64,000 nt of DNA, taken from the NCBI RefSeq assembly GCF_022965805.1, contig NC_133108.1, positions 20,055,545-20,119,544 of the forward strand, written 5' to 3'. This DNA comes from Primulina eburnea. Taxonomy: Eukaryota; Streptophyta; Magnoliopsida; Lamiales; Gesneriaceae. Each line of letters opens with the position of its first letter. The stretch's first letter is position 1. A model generated the notes under the pieces. The model was given only the letters and a program-made list of their open reading frames with translations. It did no database searches and was not told where the DNA came from. Positions 1 through 10,652 of this stretch are shown piece after piece. A program made the position numbers and the translations under genes.

Positions 1-448
1 CGCGGTGGCAGCTAGGCTGTCCGGGGCCGAAGCTATTTATGAGAGTGTTGCGACTTTGATTGTTGCACTCCCAAGAGCAAGTTGTCCACAAGTAGTATAA
101 TTCGATGAGTTCGAATTTCGTATCCACGAGGAAGCTAAGGTAATTACAAGTCCACTACAATGTCTTTTCATTTATTTTTTCTTTTAGTTGTTTGAATCTT
201 TAATTGGTAATTTTTAATTGTTCAAATTTTAATTTAAGTAGTTGAGATTAAAGGATCCACTCTTGGTATTTTAATAAAGTTAATATTAACGAACATTATT
301 GAAATCCATTTAATAAAATGGTTCCAATATATTAAATAATCATATTTATATTATGTTATATATTATTATCTTATAAGTATATAATATATACCAAAACTTA
401 TAAATGTTGTCAAGTATTTATTGTGCTATATATATATTTGTAAACACT

Positions 449-770
449 AAATCAAGGTTCCCACTTTAAATGGTTGGTAAAACCAAACTAACATTTAAAT
501 GGTACCAAGAAATTAATATTATGATATATTTATATATAGTAAATCAAGGTTCCCACTTTAAATGGTTGGTAAAACCAAACAAACATTTAAATGGTTCCAT
601 ATAATTTAATATTATAATATATTCATATATAATAAATCAAGGCATCCACTTAAATGGTTGGTAATACCAAACTAACATTTAAATGGTTCCAAGAATTTAG
701 TGTAACATATCACAACAATAAATCAAAACTTCCACTTATAAGTAGGGTATAAAAATGCTTAAAGAAATAA
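449..770. repeat. About 90-bp tandem repeat, 3.5 copies
   Basis: Units begin AAATCAAGG at 449, 541 and 634 and a diverged fourth begins at 720, giving periods of 92, 93 and 86. Each unit holds a phrase close to AATGGTTGGTAAAACCAAAC followed by ACATTTAAATGG. The array lies in the R/U5 part of the LTR of element D, downstream of its TATA box in element orientation. Confidence 0.85.
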
Positions 771-1040
771 ATATAACATAAACAATAAATAATGATTAAA
801 TAATATAAAACATAGATTCTTACCTTTTCGTAACCTTATTATCATGCCAAGAGTTTCACCTTTTCATCTCAACTTTAGGAAGTTAGCTATTCATTATTTA
901 AAGTGTAAAACTTTGAATATGAAATTAACATGCTAATTATATTTAAATGAAGAAATAAAGGAAAAATATAGAGAGAAATATTATGAACTCAAAGGTTTGT
1001 TCATAGAATGAGGGATATCTCAATACATTACAATGTACCC

Positions 1041-1050
1041 CTATTTATAG
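1041..1050 (-). promoter_or_regulatory. TATA box of the element D LTR
   Basis: On the minus strand the sequence reads CTATAAATAG, a strong plant TATA box. It sits about 560 bp into the LTR from its U3 end at 1612, a sensible place for the U3/R border. It would drive transcription of element D toward lower coordinates. Confidence 0.6.
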
Positions 1051-1612
1051 CCAAATTTGGGGAGACAACCACAAATAAAATATTATTTTTTTACACATAA
1101 GTCTTCATTGGTTTTCCAAGATATTATATTATATTACACATCACTTTTGAAAATCTTATTCTCCGAATTTGCTTCTTCAAATAAAAAGAAACATGTGGAG
1201 AATTGAGTTGTCTAGTTGTGATATTTTTTTCAGACCATTTGACCAAGTAATTTGAGAGACATGGTCAAAATACTAGAGCATGGTAAAACTGCCACTCCTT
1301 TGGTAACTTTATTTGTTGCTTAATTTGATCCCAATTGTGAGAGGATTTTTATCTCATGCATGCCACCAATATTGTAGATATTAACATCAACTTTATACAG
1401 GTCCAAGAATCATCTTCATCCCATTTGCAACGCCAAGTTTATTCTTGTTTTATCGAACCTGTAAAAAATATTAAAAACTTGTAATTACACAACAACTTAT
1501 ATTTTATAAAATTTATTATAAAACATATAATATTTAAACATTTAATAAAACAAAAACCATATATTTAAATTATAAAACAGTTAATTAATGTACAATTTTT
1601 ATTTTTATCACA

Positions 1613-1622
1613 CCTCCCAACC
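1613..1622 (-). other. Polypurine tract of element D
   Basis: In element orientation the sequence GGTTGGGAGG lies directly against the LTR start TGTGAT. This is the position of the plus-strand primer for reverse transcription. A phrase GGGACTAGCAATAAG precedes it, which I associate with the 3' non-coding part of Athila elements. Confidence 0.55.
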
Positions 1623-2630
1623 AGCTTATTGCTAGTCCCTAGCAATTTAAGCGTTATAGCAATACAAAACATATTGATTAATTTAAATAGAAATGTAATC
1701 AAAACTATCTAAGTGTTTAAATTAAATTTGAAAACTGTCAAAGTTATATCAAGATCATTATAATTATAATTTATGAAATAATTTGAGATGATCAATTCAA
1801 AGTTTATTTCACGTAGTTAAATGTACACGGCCTTCAGAAATTCCTAGTAAGAGTCTCAACTCCATATCCTCACAGGTTAATAAATGTTTCAATTTATGGC
1901 AACGATTTCTCTCATGGCGTTGGAATACAGATAAATGCTCAGAAAAATGGTTTACAGAATGCAGACAGACAAACGAGCCAAACTAATCAAAAGATAGAAA
2001 ATCCATTGATTCAAAATCTAGTTGTTCTTATTATATATTTTTTCCTGATATATATATTTTTTTCATAACATCATGGAATCAGACTAAGTTTATGCTTCTT
2101 GACCACATATTTATTTAATTTGAAAAATAAATTTCGCTCTTTCTTTCTTTTTTTAAAATTTTTTTATGAGAGATATATGTGTCGTAGCATATAACTTAAG
2201 ATTACATAGATCTTCAATATCTTTCTTTTTGTATTTTTCTCTTTTTTTTTTCAAAATAAGAACTCAAGATCTAAACAATAGATAGTCTCTCTCATGATCA
2301 ATAAAGGCTCAAGCTGTTTTCTCAGTCCTCTCCACTCACTCACAAAATATGTGTGAGTTTAAAATTTTAGGCACTCTTATAAGGTATATCTCGGGCCATA
2401 TACTTTAATACCTGATTTTATCACAATGATTAATCACTCAAAAAGATTTCATAAATCATAATTTTATATTGATCAGAATATTAAAATTGACTTTTTTTTT
2501 CAAATAAAAACTTAAACATTCTTAAATAGATTAATGCATGTTCTAATTTAAATCTTTCAAACATGGAATGTATAATATTTTTGCAAAAATTACTAAGATA
2601 GAAACAATAAACATGATTTTAGTTTAAAAT

Positions 2631-2671
<41 letters not shown>

Positions 2672-2834
2672 TTTAATTTTTTTTATAAGTTCGTTCTCCC
2701 CCAATCAGAATATGACATTGTCCCTAATATCAAAATAACTATTAATAAAGAGTACATAATGAAACAGATATCACCTAGAATTTTATTGAAGATAACAAAC
2801 TGAAACAAACGCAAACCAATCCACGACTTTTGAA
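1623..2834 (-). other. 3' non-coding region of element D
   Basis: I see no gene in this AT-rich stretch. It holds a TA microsatellite at 2634-2662 followed by a T tract at 2663-2688. On the minus strand, 2724-2696 reads GGGACAATGTC, spacer, then TTGGGGGAG. A phrase of this kind (a short ACAATGT block followed by a G-rich run) typically follows the coding part of Athila elements. Its position downstream of the LOG pseudogene is the reason for placing that pseudogene inside the element. Confidence 0.5.
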
Positions 2835-3411
2835 TCAATGATCCAACTTCTTTTTCTTACTGCTTGATTGCGACCAATTGATCTTTGTTATCATCGGATC
2901 AGGCTTATGAACAAAAGCTTCCAAATCATCAATTAATTGGTCGGCAGTCGAAGCACAGATGAGCATCCGTCGTGAATTTTCTGAAATGAAATTCGGTTCC
3001 ATAGCTTTATCAAGAAATGTCAACAAACTGTCATAATAATTATTGATATTCAACAAGCTCACATGTTTATTATGGATATTAAGTTGTGCCCAAGAAACAG
3101 TCAATCATTTGAGTGATTCTTTTATACATAGAAAAAACTTTTAATTCCTCCCCAATCGTAACACCTGTAATATTTCCTTCAACTAAAGATGTAGGAATAA
3201 TACCCAAAACCTGACTACCTCCAAGATGAGCAGATGTTGAAACAGATCCCATTAACCCAATATTACCTCCCCCATATACCAAGTGAATTTTTCTCTCAGC
3301 CAATATCTTTCCAAGATTATTCACTACTTCTACAAACACTTCATTTTTTCCAGGACTCGACCCACAAAATACACAAATATTTTTCAATATTTGAGCAGAG
3401 GATCCAGCCAT
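2835..3411 (-). pseudogene. LOG: Intronless LOG-like (cytokinin-activating phosphoribohydrolase) pseudogene
   Basis: LOG enzymes release free cytokinin bases from cytokinin riboside 5'-monophosphates in the cytosol. The ATG at 3411 opens a frame with the LOG N-terminal block (CVFCGSSPGK), the nucleotide-binding block LVYGGGNIGLMG and the IPTSL and EITGxTxGE-like blocks. It stops at 3079. The C-terminal part, from VSWAQLNIHNK to the lysine-rich tail, continues in another frame to 2835. The join lacks about 20 codons that should hold the catalytic PGGxGTxxE motif, so no active enzyme can be made. Plant LOG genes are normally split into several exons; here the whole region is uninterrupted, so the source was a spliced RNA. 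The LOG frame is open upstream to 3612 and includes a hydrophobic stretch, probably by chance. It lies inside element D, downstream of its integrase and in the same orientation. Confidence 0.85.
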
Positions 3412-3571
3412 GTTTTTACTTTCTTTTTTTTTCTCTGCGAAAATAGAGAGATGAGAGATTTTATAGGGGTAATATGTTATCATGACAAAACTATGGGTCA
3501 CAACTGTAAACAGAATAAATAGTAAAAACAATAATGACACACATACATATAAACAATAGTGTGATTGTGGC

Positions 3572-4162
3572 TCACAATTTTCCTCTGGTTCTACGTCCAG
3601 AAACGGCTTCAACGCCTTCTATGAGTCGAGGATATGCTTCCCATCCAATTTTTTTATAAATTGGCAAACAGGGTCTTTTTTAGTCGGACTCCTAAGACTA
3701 TGACGCTCATCTTGGAATTGTTTCCATAATGGAGAAGTTCAATATTCACGTGTCCACTAGAATGCGTTTCAAAAGTCAATAAGATGTTATCTAAAGACTC
3801 CTTACTCAGCCCATTCTTAATGAAACCAATTTTATCTTCTCTGTTATTGGAAACACATCCCAAAGATCTACATCGTTTGTCACAAGTCCATCTTGCACAC
3901 TTATGACAAACCCCTAAACTTTTGGCCCTTCGTTTTTTCGCATAAGTGGTTTTTCCTAATCCAGACAAATACCGAATGAGCAATGATTTTGGAACTTCTC
4001 CTCCTAATCAGACTTAGCTTCTATTATAATACGAATATATTCTGGAATTCCTTTTTGCATTAGCAATCTCAATCTTTCACACCTTCTTGCATAAATTTTT
4101 TTTAGAACATTTTCAGAAACAGAGGGAAAATATTTACAAATTTTTGAGAGAATTTCATCCAT
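3572..4162 (-). pseudogene. Frameshifted pseudogene of an unrecognised plant gene with a Cys-rich module
   Basis: I do not recognise the family. An ATG at 4162 opens 52 codons (starting MDEILSKICKYF) to a stop at 4004. Coding-like sequence continues in another frame from about 3960 to 3654 and contains a Cys cluster (CHKCARWTCDKRCRSLGC) that could bind zinc, followed by a charged region (NREDKIGFIKNGLSKESLD). A third frame carries a likely C-terminal tail (GWEAYPRLIEGVEAVSGRR) ending at 3572. At least two frameshifts are needed, so it is broken. No introns are evident. It lies 180 bp downstream of the pol stop of element D and 160 bp upstream of the LOG copy, on the same strand, and may have been captured with it. 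It could instead be a lineage-specific extra ORF of this Athila family. Confidence 0.55.
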
Positions 4163-4341
4163 TTTGAAAAGAAAAGAAATGATTTTTTTTATTTTTGTAT
4201 CAGCAATTGTGGGAAACTGATTTAACCGACTATGAGAGTCACGGAGTACCGTTATCCGCCATTTAACTGGGAAAATAAAAAGATTAAGAAAACCTGAAAT
4301 AAAAACAAACAAACTGAAATGCAACACCAAAAAAAAAATAA

Positions 4342-6158
4342 TTAAGGATCAGAAAGGGAAATAAACTCTTCTTGAAAGATTTCATTTTCTAAAAATGGTT
4401 TAAGCCTTTGTCCATTTACTTTAAAAATATCATCATTTTAGGATTTTCAATATCCACAGCTCCATAAGTATACACATGCTTTACAACATATGGGCATGTC
4501 CATCTTGATCGTAATTTTCTTGGGAATATGTGAAGTCGAGAATTATAAAGCAAAACTTTTTTATCAATCTGAAAAGATTTTCTAAGAATTGTTTTATCAT
4601 GAAATGATTTGATTTTTGCTTTATAAATCCTTGAATTCTCATACGCGTCATTTCTGTGTTCATCAAGTTCATTAAGTTACAATTTACGCAATTTGTTGGT
4701 ATCATCCATGCTTGAATTTAAAGTTTTGATCGCCCAATAAGCTTTATGTTCCAATTCCACATGCAAATGACAATATTTTCCACAAACCAACCTATAGGAA
4801 GACATATTCAATTATGTTTTAAAAGCTGTTCTATATGCCCAAAGTGCATCATTAAGTCGCAGAGACCAATCTTTTCTATTTGAGTTAACAGTTTTTTCCA
4901 AAATTTGCTTTATCTCCCTATTAGCTAATTCAACTTGTCAATTTGTTTGAGGATGATAAGGAGTAGTTACTTTGTGTGTAATACCATATTTTTTCATTAA
5001 TGAAGCAAATGGTTTATTAACAAATTGAGTTCCACCATCACTTATCATGGCTCGAGGAATTCCAAATCTACTAAAAATATTTTCTTTTAAAAATTTGATG
5101 ACGATTTTATGATCATTTGTTCGACATGGAATTGCCTCTATCCATTTGGAAACATAATCAACTGCAACTAAAATATACAAGTATCCAAACGACCATGGAA
5201 AAGGTCCCATAAAATCAATTCCCCAACAGTCAAAGATTTCAATTTCAATGATAGGATTCAAAGGCATCATGTTTCTTTTTGAAATCGCACCCAATTTTTG
5301 ACAATTTTCACAGATCTTGCAGATTTCGTGGGTGTCTTTAAATAAAGTGGGCCAATAAAATCCACACTGCAAGATTTTTGCAGCAGTTTTCTTTGAAGAA
5401 AAATGTCCTCCGCATGCTTCTAAATGACAAAATTTAGTGACACTACTTACCTCATTGTCGGGTATGTAACGTTGAAAAATTTGATCTGGAAAATACTTGA
5501 ACAAATACGGATCATCCCAATAAAAGTTTTTTACCTCATTCAAAAATTTTCTTTTATCTTGGGAACTCCATTGCGGTGGCATTTTTCCTGTCACAAGAAA
5601 ATTTACTATGTTAGCAAACCAAGGTGTAGTAGTAACTGAAAATAGATGTTCATCAGGAAAATTATCGTTAATTGGTGTCATTTCACAAGATGATCTTGTT
5701 ACTAGTCTCGATAAATGATCGGCTACGACATTCTCAGTTCTTTTTTTATCTTTGATCACAATGTCAAATTCTTGGAGCAACAAAATCCATCGTATCATTC
5801 GTGGCTTTGCATCTTTTTTGGTCAACAAATATCTAATAGCAGAATGATCAGTAAACACAATAGTCGTTGATCCAATCAAATAAGAACGAAATTTATCTAA
5901 TGCAAGTATTACAGCAAGTAGTTTTTTTTCAGTTGTGGAGTAATTCATTTGAGCATTGTTTAAAGTTCTACTTGCATAATATATCACATAAGGCTTACCG
6001 TTTCTTCTTTGACCCAATACTGCACCGACTGCATAATCACTTGCATCGCACATGATTTCAAATGGTAAAGACCAATCAGGAGGTTGCATGATAGGAGCTG
6101 ATGTTAAATGGTAAAGACCAATCAGGAGGTTGCATGATAGGTTGACATTCTTGAGCCC
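4342..6158 (-). pseudogene. Element D pol, RNase H and integrase part
   Basis: From about 6095 down to 4938 there is an open frame with RNase H blocks ([35 protein letters not shown]), the integrase HHCC region (HLEACGGHF and CKICENCQ) and the catalytic core ([18 protein letters not shown]). The normal NGQ following the PHQT block has become a stop near 4937. The rest of the integrase and its C-terminal domain continue in broken frames (4900-4342) and end with FISLSDP and TAA at 4342. A 46-bp partial duplication near 6060-6141 also shifts the frame. The part joins the RT at 29860 once element A is removed. Confidence 0.88.
6060..6141 (-). repeat. Tandem duplication, period 46 bp
   Basis: The 35-bp phrase beginning AAATGGTAAAGACCAATCAG occurs at 6060 and again at 6106. 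The period is not a multiple of three, so it breaks the RNase H frame of element D just inside the insertion point of element A. Confidence 0.9.
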
Positions 6159-6163
6159 AGTCA
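6159..6163. repeat. Target-site duplication of element A, left copy (AGTCA)
   Basis: Partner ACTCA lies at 29855-29859 with one mismatch. Keeping one copy rejoins the element D frame in phase. Confidence 0.75.
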
Positions 6164-7521
6164 TGTAATGCCCGAATTTTGGAAAAATGTGGCAGTAGTT
6201 GTGATGGTTCTTGGACTTATGGTATGAATGGTAATAAATGTTATAGAATGGAATGGAAAATGGATGGGTAGAATCAAAGGTTGAATTTGAGCTAAATAGA
6301 TAATGGAAGTGCAGAAACGGTATGAAAAATGTGGCAGTAGTTGTTGTTTTTAGCATAATGTTTTGTATATTGATCCAATTGATGTGAGACCACTTTCATT
6401 AGAAAAAATAAGACATAAGGCTATAACTTTCTTATTTTGGGTTTTTGTCAAATAATTAGGGAAGACGAGCCAAAAGCGTCTCGAAGTGTATCGTGCATAT
6501 CGTCGTTCCTACAATGACACATGTTGGGAGATTGAGCATAACTTTTTACTCAGACCTCCAAATGACATGAGGACAATTGGAGATGCAAGCCAAGACATAG
6601 GACTACAACTTTATGGTTTACAACTTTTCTGAAGTTAAAAATGCGTTTTGGACATAATACGACGCGCCCCTGCGCCAGATCTCGCGCGATGGTGCGCCCA
6701 TTGCTGAAATTTTGGTGTTTGGGCAGTATGGTGTGCGCCCCTGCGCCAAAACACGCTCCATGGCGCCCAACGCTTGTACAAAAAACGTGTTTTGAGGTTT
6801 TGATGGTATATATTAGATTGGGGAATGATTTTTGTATCATTTCTTCTCATCCTCATTTCTCTCCATCGGTTAGAAGCTAGGGTTCTTACATTTTTCTTCT
6901 TTTCCTCCTATCATCTCTTGATTTATTCCTTCAATCCAAATTGGTATCTTCATCTACGTTAATAGAAAGATCAAGGTAAGTTATTACTTTGTCTTGTTCT
7001 TGGATTCCTTGAGTTGTATGTTTGTATTGGTAAGTTTTCGACTTACGGGGGATTGAAAGCTTAAGAAAATGATATTAATGGATTCTATTATGGTTTGATC
7101 TTGTAGAATCAACACCAATTGCCAAGACTAGTGTGTCTCTATTTGGTTGTAAGTAGATTCTTCCTTTGAATGCATCTCTTGAGCTATGTATACCATAAAT
7201 GAAGATTCAATTGATTTTAGCTCCTTTAAATCATTGATTATGTATATTGTATGTATTGATATATTGAAAAGAAATGGAATTGAAGCCAAGGGAAAAGTGA
7301 AGGATTCTCGGGTCTTAGGAGCTATTTGATGATGTTTGGATTACTTTTGTTCACTAGTTATTTTGACATGTCGAAAATTATATTTCAAACATTTGAGACA
7401 TTTAAATTATTCTAACAATGTTTATGTCAGTTTGTGAAAAAGAAATTATATATTTTATTAAATCGTTTGGTTTGATACATTTAAAATTATTAGTATTAGA
7501 TATCGGACCCGGGGCCCCACA
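6164..7521 (+). repeat. 5' LTR of element A
   Basis: It is 1358 bp, against 2269 bp for the 3' LTR. The 3' copy has about 911 extra bases between AAGTGAAGGA and TTCTCGGGTC. That extra part holds an actively LTR-like region with a CTCACCGG phrase also seen in element B's LTR, so the 5' copy has probably lost it. Confidence 0.88.
6664..6814 (+). promoter_or_regulatory. GC-rich repeat pair and TATA box of the element A LTR
   Basis: GCGCCCCTGCGCC occurs at 6664-6676 and 6735-6747, each followed by further CGCG/GGCGCC-type words in otherwise AT-rich DNA. A TATA box (TATATATTA) follows at 6807. The 3' LTR has the same block at about 28098-28205 with more of the CG steps preserved. Confidence 0.55.
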
Positions 7522-7526
7522 TTAGG

Positions 7527-7538
7527 TGGTATCAGAGC
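7527..7538 (+). other. Primer-binding site of element A (initiator Met tRNA)
   Basis: TGGTATCAGAGC, complementary to the 3' end of plant initiator tRNA-Met, begins five bases after the LTR end. This is the usual primer of Tekay and many other plant LTR elements. Confidence 0.9.
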
Positions 7539-7781
7539 GTATGATATTTGGGAATAGGGTAGATCGAGTCAGTTCGAATTGCTTGATCATGTGATATATT
7601 TTCTAGCATTTTCACTGTGCTTTAATGTGAAATACATTATCATAATTGAGATACTCTATTGTTCAGCTTTATTCGAGATTTCTGAGATTATTGAGTCTCG
7701 AGAGCTAGAGATGATTGATACAAGATTGAGATTATTTTGATATTGTGATTTTATCTCTGTTTGATCTATTTTATATCGGAC

Positions 7782-8503
7782 ATGGCTACTCGAGGTAGAG
7801 GTCGTGGTAGACCTAGACAGAACATACCAGTGGCATAAGATCAAGGTAGTGCTACTCATACTCAGATGGATATAACTCCGACTCCGATGGAGATACTGTT
7901 AGCCAGATTTCAGTCTTTGCACCCACCGATGTTAAAGGGTACAGAGAATGAATTAGAGTGTGAGAACTGGTTGGAGAATATGGATCAGTTATTTGAATAT
8001 CTTGAGTATCCAGATGATCGTAGAATCAAATTAGTTGGTCATCAGTTATTAGATGTTGCTAAGAGTTGGTGGATCATGACAAAGAAAGCTTTAGAGGGTC
8101 GAGGTACGATTGTTACCTGGGATATTTTAAATCTGAATTTTATTAGCGTTTCTTTCCTACCTCTTACAAGAAAGATAGGGGAGCCGAGTTTGCAAATTTA
8201 AAGCAGGGAAATCTGAATATTGAGGACTATGTTGCTAAGTTCTCGAATTTACTGAGATTTGCTCCTCATGTAGCATCCGATGAAGAAGCTAAGGCCGATA
8301 ATTTCATAAATGGTCTTAATCCTGATATATTTACCCTTTTTAATACTGGAAGGCCTAACACTTTTGCTGAGGCTCTTGATCGAGCCAAGGGAGCTGAAAC
8401 TGGAATCATTAGGCAGAGAGGTTCTCAATATTCACAAAGACCCCAACAGCCACAATTCCGACAGCAGTTCAGACAGGGTAATACTGGCGGTAACAGTGGC
8501 AAC
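7782..8503 (+). pseudogene. Element A gag, N-terminal part
   Basis: The ATG at 7782 starts MATRGRGRGRPRQ, meets TAA at 7836 and continues in the same frame with the chromovirus gag blocks (LKGTENELECENWLENM, KLVGHQLLDVAKSWW). Near 8150 the frame shifts; the next block (EDYVAKFSNLLRFAPH, FINGLNPDIF) is in another frame and runs to the insertion of element B at 8509. Gag forms the cytoplasmic particle. The C-terminal half with the zinc knuckles resumes at 17225. Confidence 0.87.
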
Positions 8504-8508
8504 ATAAG
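8504..8508. repeat. Target-site duplication of element B, left copy (ATAAG)
   Basis: An identical ATAAG lies at 17220-17224, directly after the right LTR. Confidence 0.92.
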
Positions 8509-10393
8509 TGTAAGGCTCGAGATTTATTAGTCTTCATTAATATGATATTCAAAGATATGAGAATGTATGACATGCAATGAGGGGAGAAAAGACATGAGAA
8601 ATTAGAGTTTTGAATTTAAGATGGACCGCACCCACGCCTAGAACAGGAGTGCACCCGCGGTCATAAAATTCTTAAATTTGAAAGTGAGGCCGAAGCCACA
8701 CCGCACCCGCGGTGCAGCAATAGTGGGGTGACCGCACCCGCGGTAAGAACATGACCGCACCCGCGGTCGTCAAATTTCAGAAAAATGAAAATGCTGCCGA
8801 AGCATGAGCGCACCCGCGCTGAAGATGTCACCGCACCCACGGTCATGCGTGCCGCTTGAAAAATAATGACACCTGCCTTTGCCATGCATATATGTTATAG
8901 GTGTCTTCATTTCATCCATTTCAGCAGCTGAAAATCGAGAGGAAAAGGAATCAAGGGAAAGGAAAGCTCTTTCACTTTTGAAGCTAGATTGTGCAAGATT
9001 TAGCCATCCAAATTTAAATTCGATTGCGGTTTTGAGCTTCTCTCATCATTAGCCTCAAGGTGATGTAAGTTTCCTTCAATTCCTGCATGATATGAGATAT
9101 GGATGTTGGGGAAACTTTAATATGCTCATGGATATGTGTTCTTAAAATGATTATGAGTGTATATTCGAAACCGGGACGAAGAATTGATATCGAACTCAAT
9201 TGCTATGATTTTCAGCATATTCTTGATTGAGCATGTTCAGATTTTAGAACTTGGAATGTACTATGATGATGATTATGAGTTGAGATTGATGAATTATTGA
9301 TATATGTTGTGAGTTGGATTGACCGGTATTGAGAAATTACGTCGTTATGCCGTCAAATTGTACCGAGATCAAGTATTGAATTTGATATGTGTTGATTGTC
9401 ATTAGAGATTGATAGGATGTGTATCAACATTTCCATTTCAGATTCGATATTGACAGATTCGCCTTCGAGACTTCGACTACGACGAGAAAGGTATAATTCA
9501 TGTGATTATAGGGAAGACACGACTCGAATCAGATTTGATTGGATTTTTCCAACAAAATCACATACTAGATTTATTATTTATATCTTTGATATGATTTGGA
9601 TTTGTTTATAGATTTGTATTCAAATCTCTTGATATGATCATGCTTTGTCTATAGATTTATATTCAAGCATTGAGATAGGAGAGTCATTGACAGATTTGTC
9701 AAAACTAGACGTTCGGTGTATCGACGCATAGGAGCAGATTTCCTCCGATTGTAGACATTCGATACAGACACGACCGAGTCTAGGAATAAGACGTACAGTT
9801 ACCCCGATTGGGAGGGTAGGTAACAGACAGTGACGTCTTATTCACATCGGGATCCCTAGAATAGAGTCGAGTTGAGTCAAGACATGATTTGATTTGCATT
9901 GCATGTTTTTTATAGATTGGTTTCAGAGACTATGGGACCTATGATTTATGTTACATGCATGATATTGTGTTTTATGATTTTATTATGCATATGCATGTAT
10001 ACATGTTTTATACTGGGATTTGTTCTCACCGGAGTTTCCGGCTGTTGTTATGTCTGTATGTGTGCATAACAACAGGTGGGGCAGGATCTGGGTCACGACA
10101 GAGATGAGTTCGAGATAGCGTGGTGACTACGGGCGCAGAAGATGACTAGTGGCTGTATTTAGACTTGGACTACTTGTATTTTGGTATTGTGTATTAAACA
10201 CTAGTTTAGAGTGATGTGTTAGAACAAGACTCGTTTATTATGTTTGTACATTATGTATGATGTAAATTAATAAAGAAAGATTATGCTTAGTAATAACATT
10301 TGATTTACTGTTAAAAAGCGAAAATTTGACCCACATTTTCTCACAGATCCATTTAATCCCAGACAGAATTGAGTTAGAGCCCGGGTCCCCACA
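8509..10393 (+). repeat. 5' LTR of element B
   Basis: Begins TGTAAGGCTCG and ends GGGTCCCCACA. It is aligned end to end with 15295-17219, apart from small indels. Confidence 0.95.
8625..8898 (+). promoter_or_regulatory. ACCGCACCCGCGGT array and TATA-like box in the 5' LTR of element B
   Basis: About seven copies or variants of ACCGCACCCGCGGT (arms ACCGC/GCGGT) occur between 8625 and 8843, for example at 8700, 8731 and 8753. They stand out in the AT-rich LTR. A TATA-like stretch (CATATATGTTATA) follows at about 8886-8898. The 3' LTR holds the same array at 15411-15655 with one more copy. The word also occurs in the unrelated element H at about 61680-61800. Confidence 0.7.
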
Positions 10394-10398
10394 ACAGG

Positions 10399-10410
10399 TG
10401 GTATCAGAGC
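10399..10410 (+). other. Primer-binding site of element B (initiator Met tRNA)
   Basis: TGGTATCAGAGC lies five bases after the 5' LTR. Confidence 0.92.
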
Positions 10411-10652
10411 AGTAGATTCTGTAGACTGAGATAGAATAGAATGAGCGGGGTAGATCGAGTCATCTTCCATGCTTTTGATGTGCTAGCATGATTTATTGCT
10501 TTCCTTATTATGTGTTGTATTGCATCTGAGTTGATTTACAGCATATAATTGTCAAGCCTGAATCAAAACCGATTCTGGATTAGAGGTATATGATCAGAGG
10601 AGGGCTGAGACAGCTTGTATAGACTGTGTACTAACCTGTTTGATAACCAGAT

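Larger units (their letters stand above)
46..1612 (-). repeat. 3' LTR of Athila-type element D
   Basis: The segment starts TGTTGCG and ends ATCACA on the + strand, so in element orientation it runs TGTGAT to GCAACA, with the usual TG/CA ends. A purine tract follows at 1613-1622, and a TATA box in element orientation lies at 1041-1050. The stretch from about 46 to 160 resembles the leader-proximal LTR end I associate with plant Athila elements. Length is 1567 bp, within the usual Athila range. The partner LTR is lost apart from 7 bp, so the boundaries rest on these end signals and not on an LTR-LTR comparison. The possible flanking duplication GAGAG (41-45) has no visible partner. Confidence 0.68.

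Noticed and set aside
2634..2688. TA run and T tract as poly(A) tail of a LOG retrocopy
   Set aside because: On the minus strand the Athila-like GGGACAATGTC..GGGGGAG block lies between the LOG stop and this A-rich run, so it is not the end of a LOG mRNA.
2835..3612. LOG locus as a functional host gene with an N-terminal membrane anchor
   Set aside because: The catalytic PGGxGTxxE part is missing and the frame shifts; the upstream hydrophobic stretch is in the open 5' extension and has no LOG counterpart.
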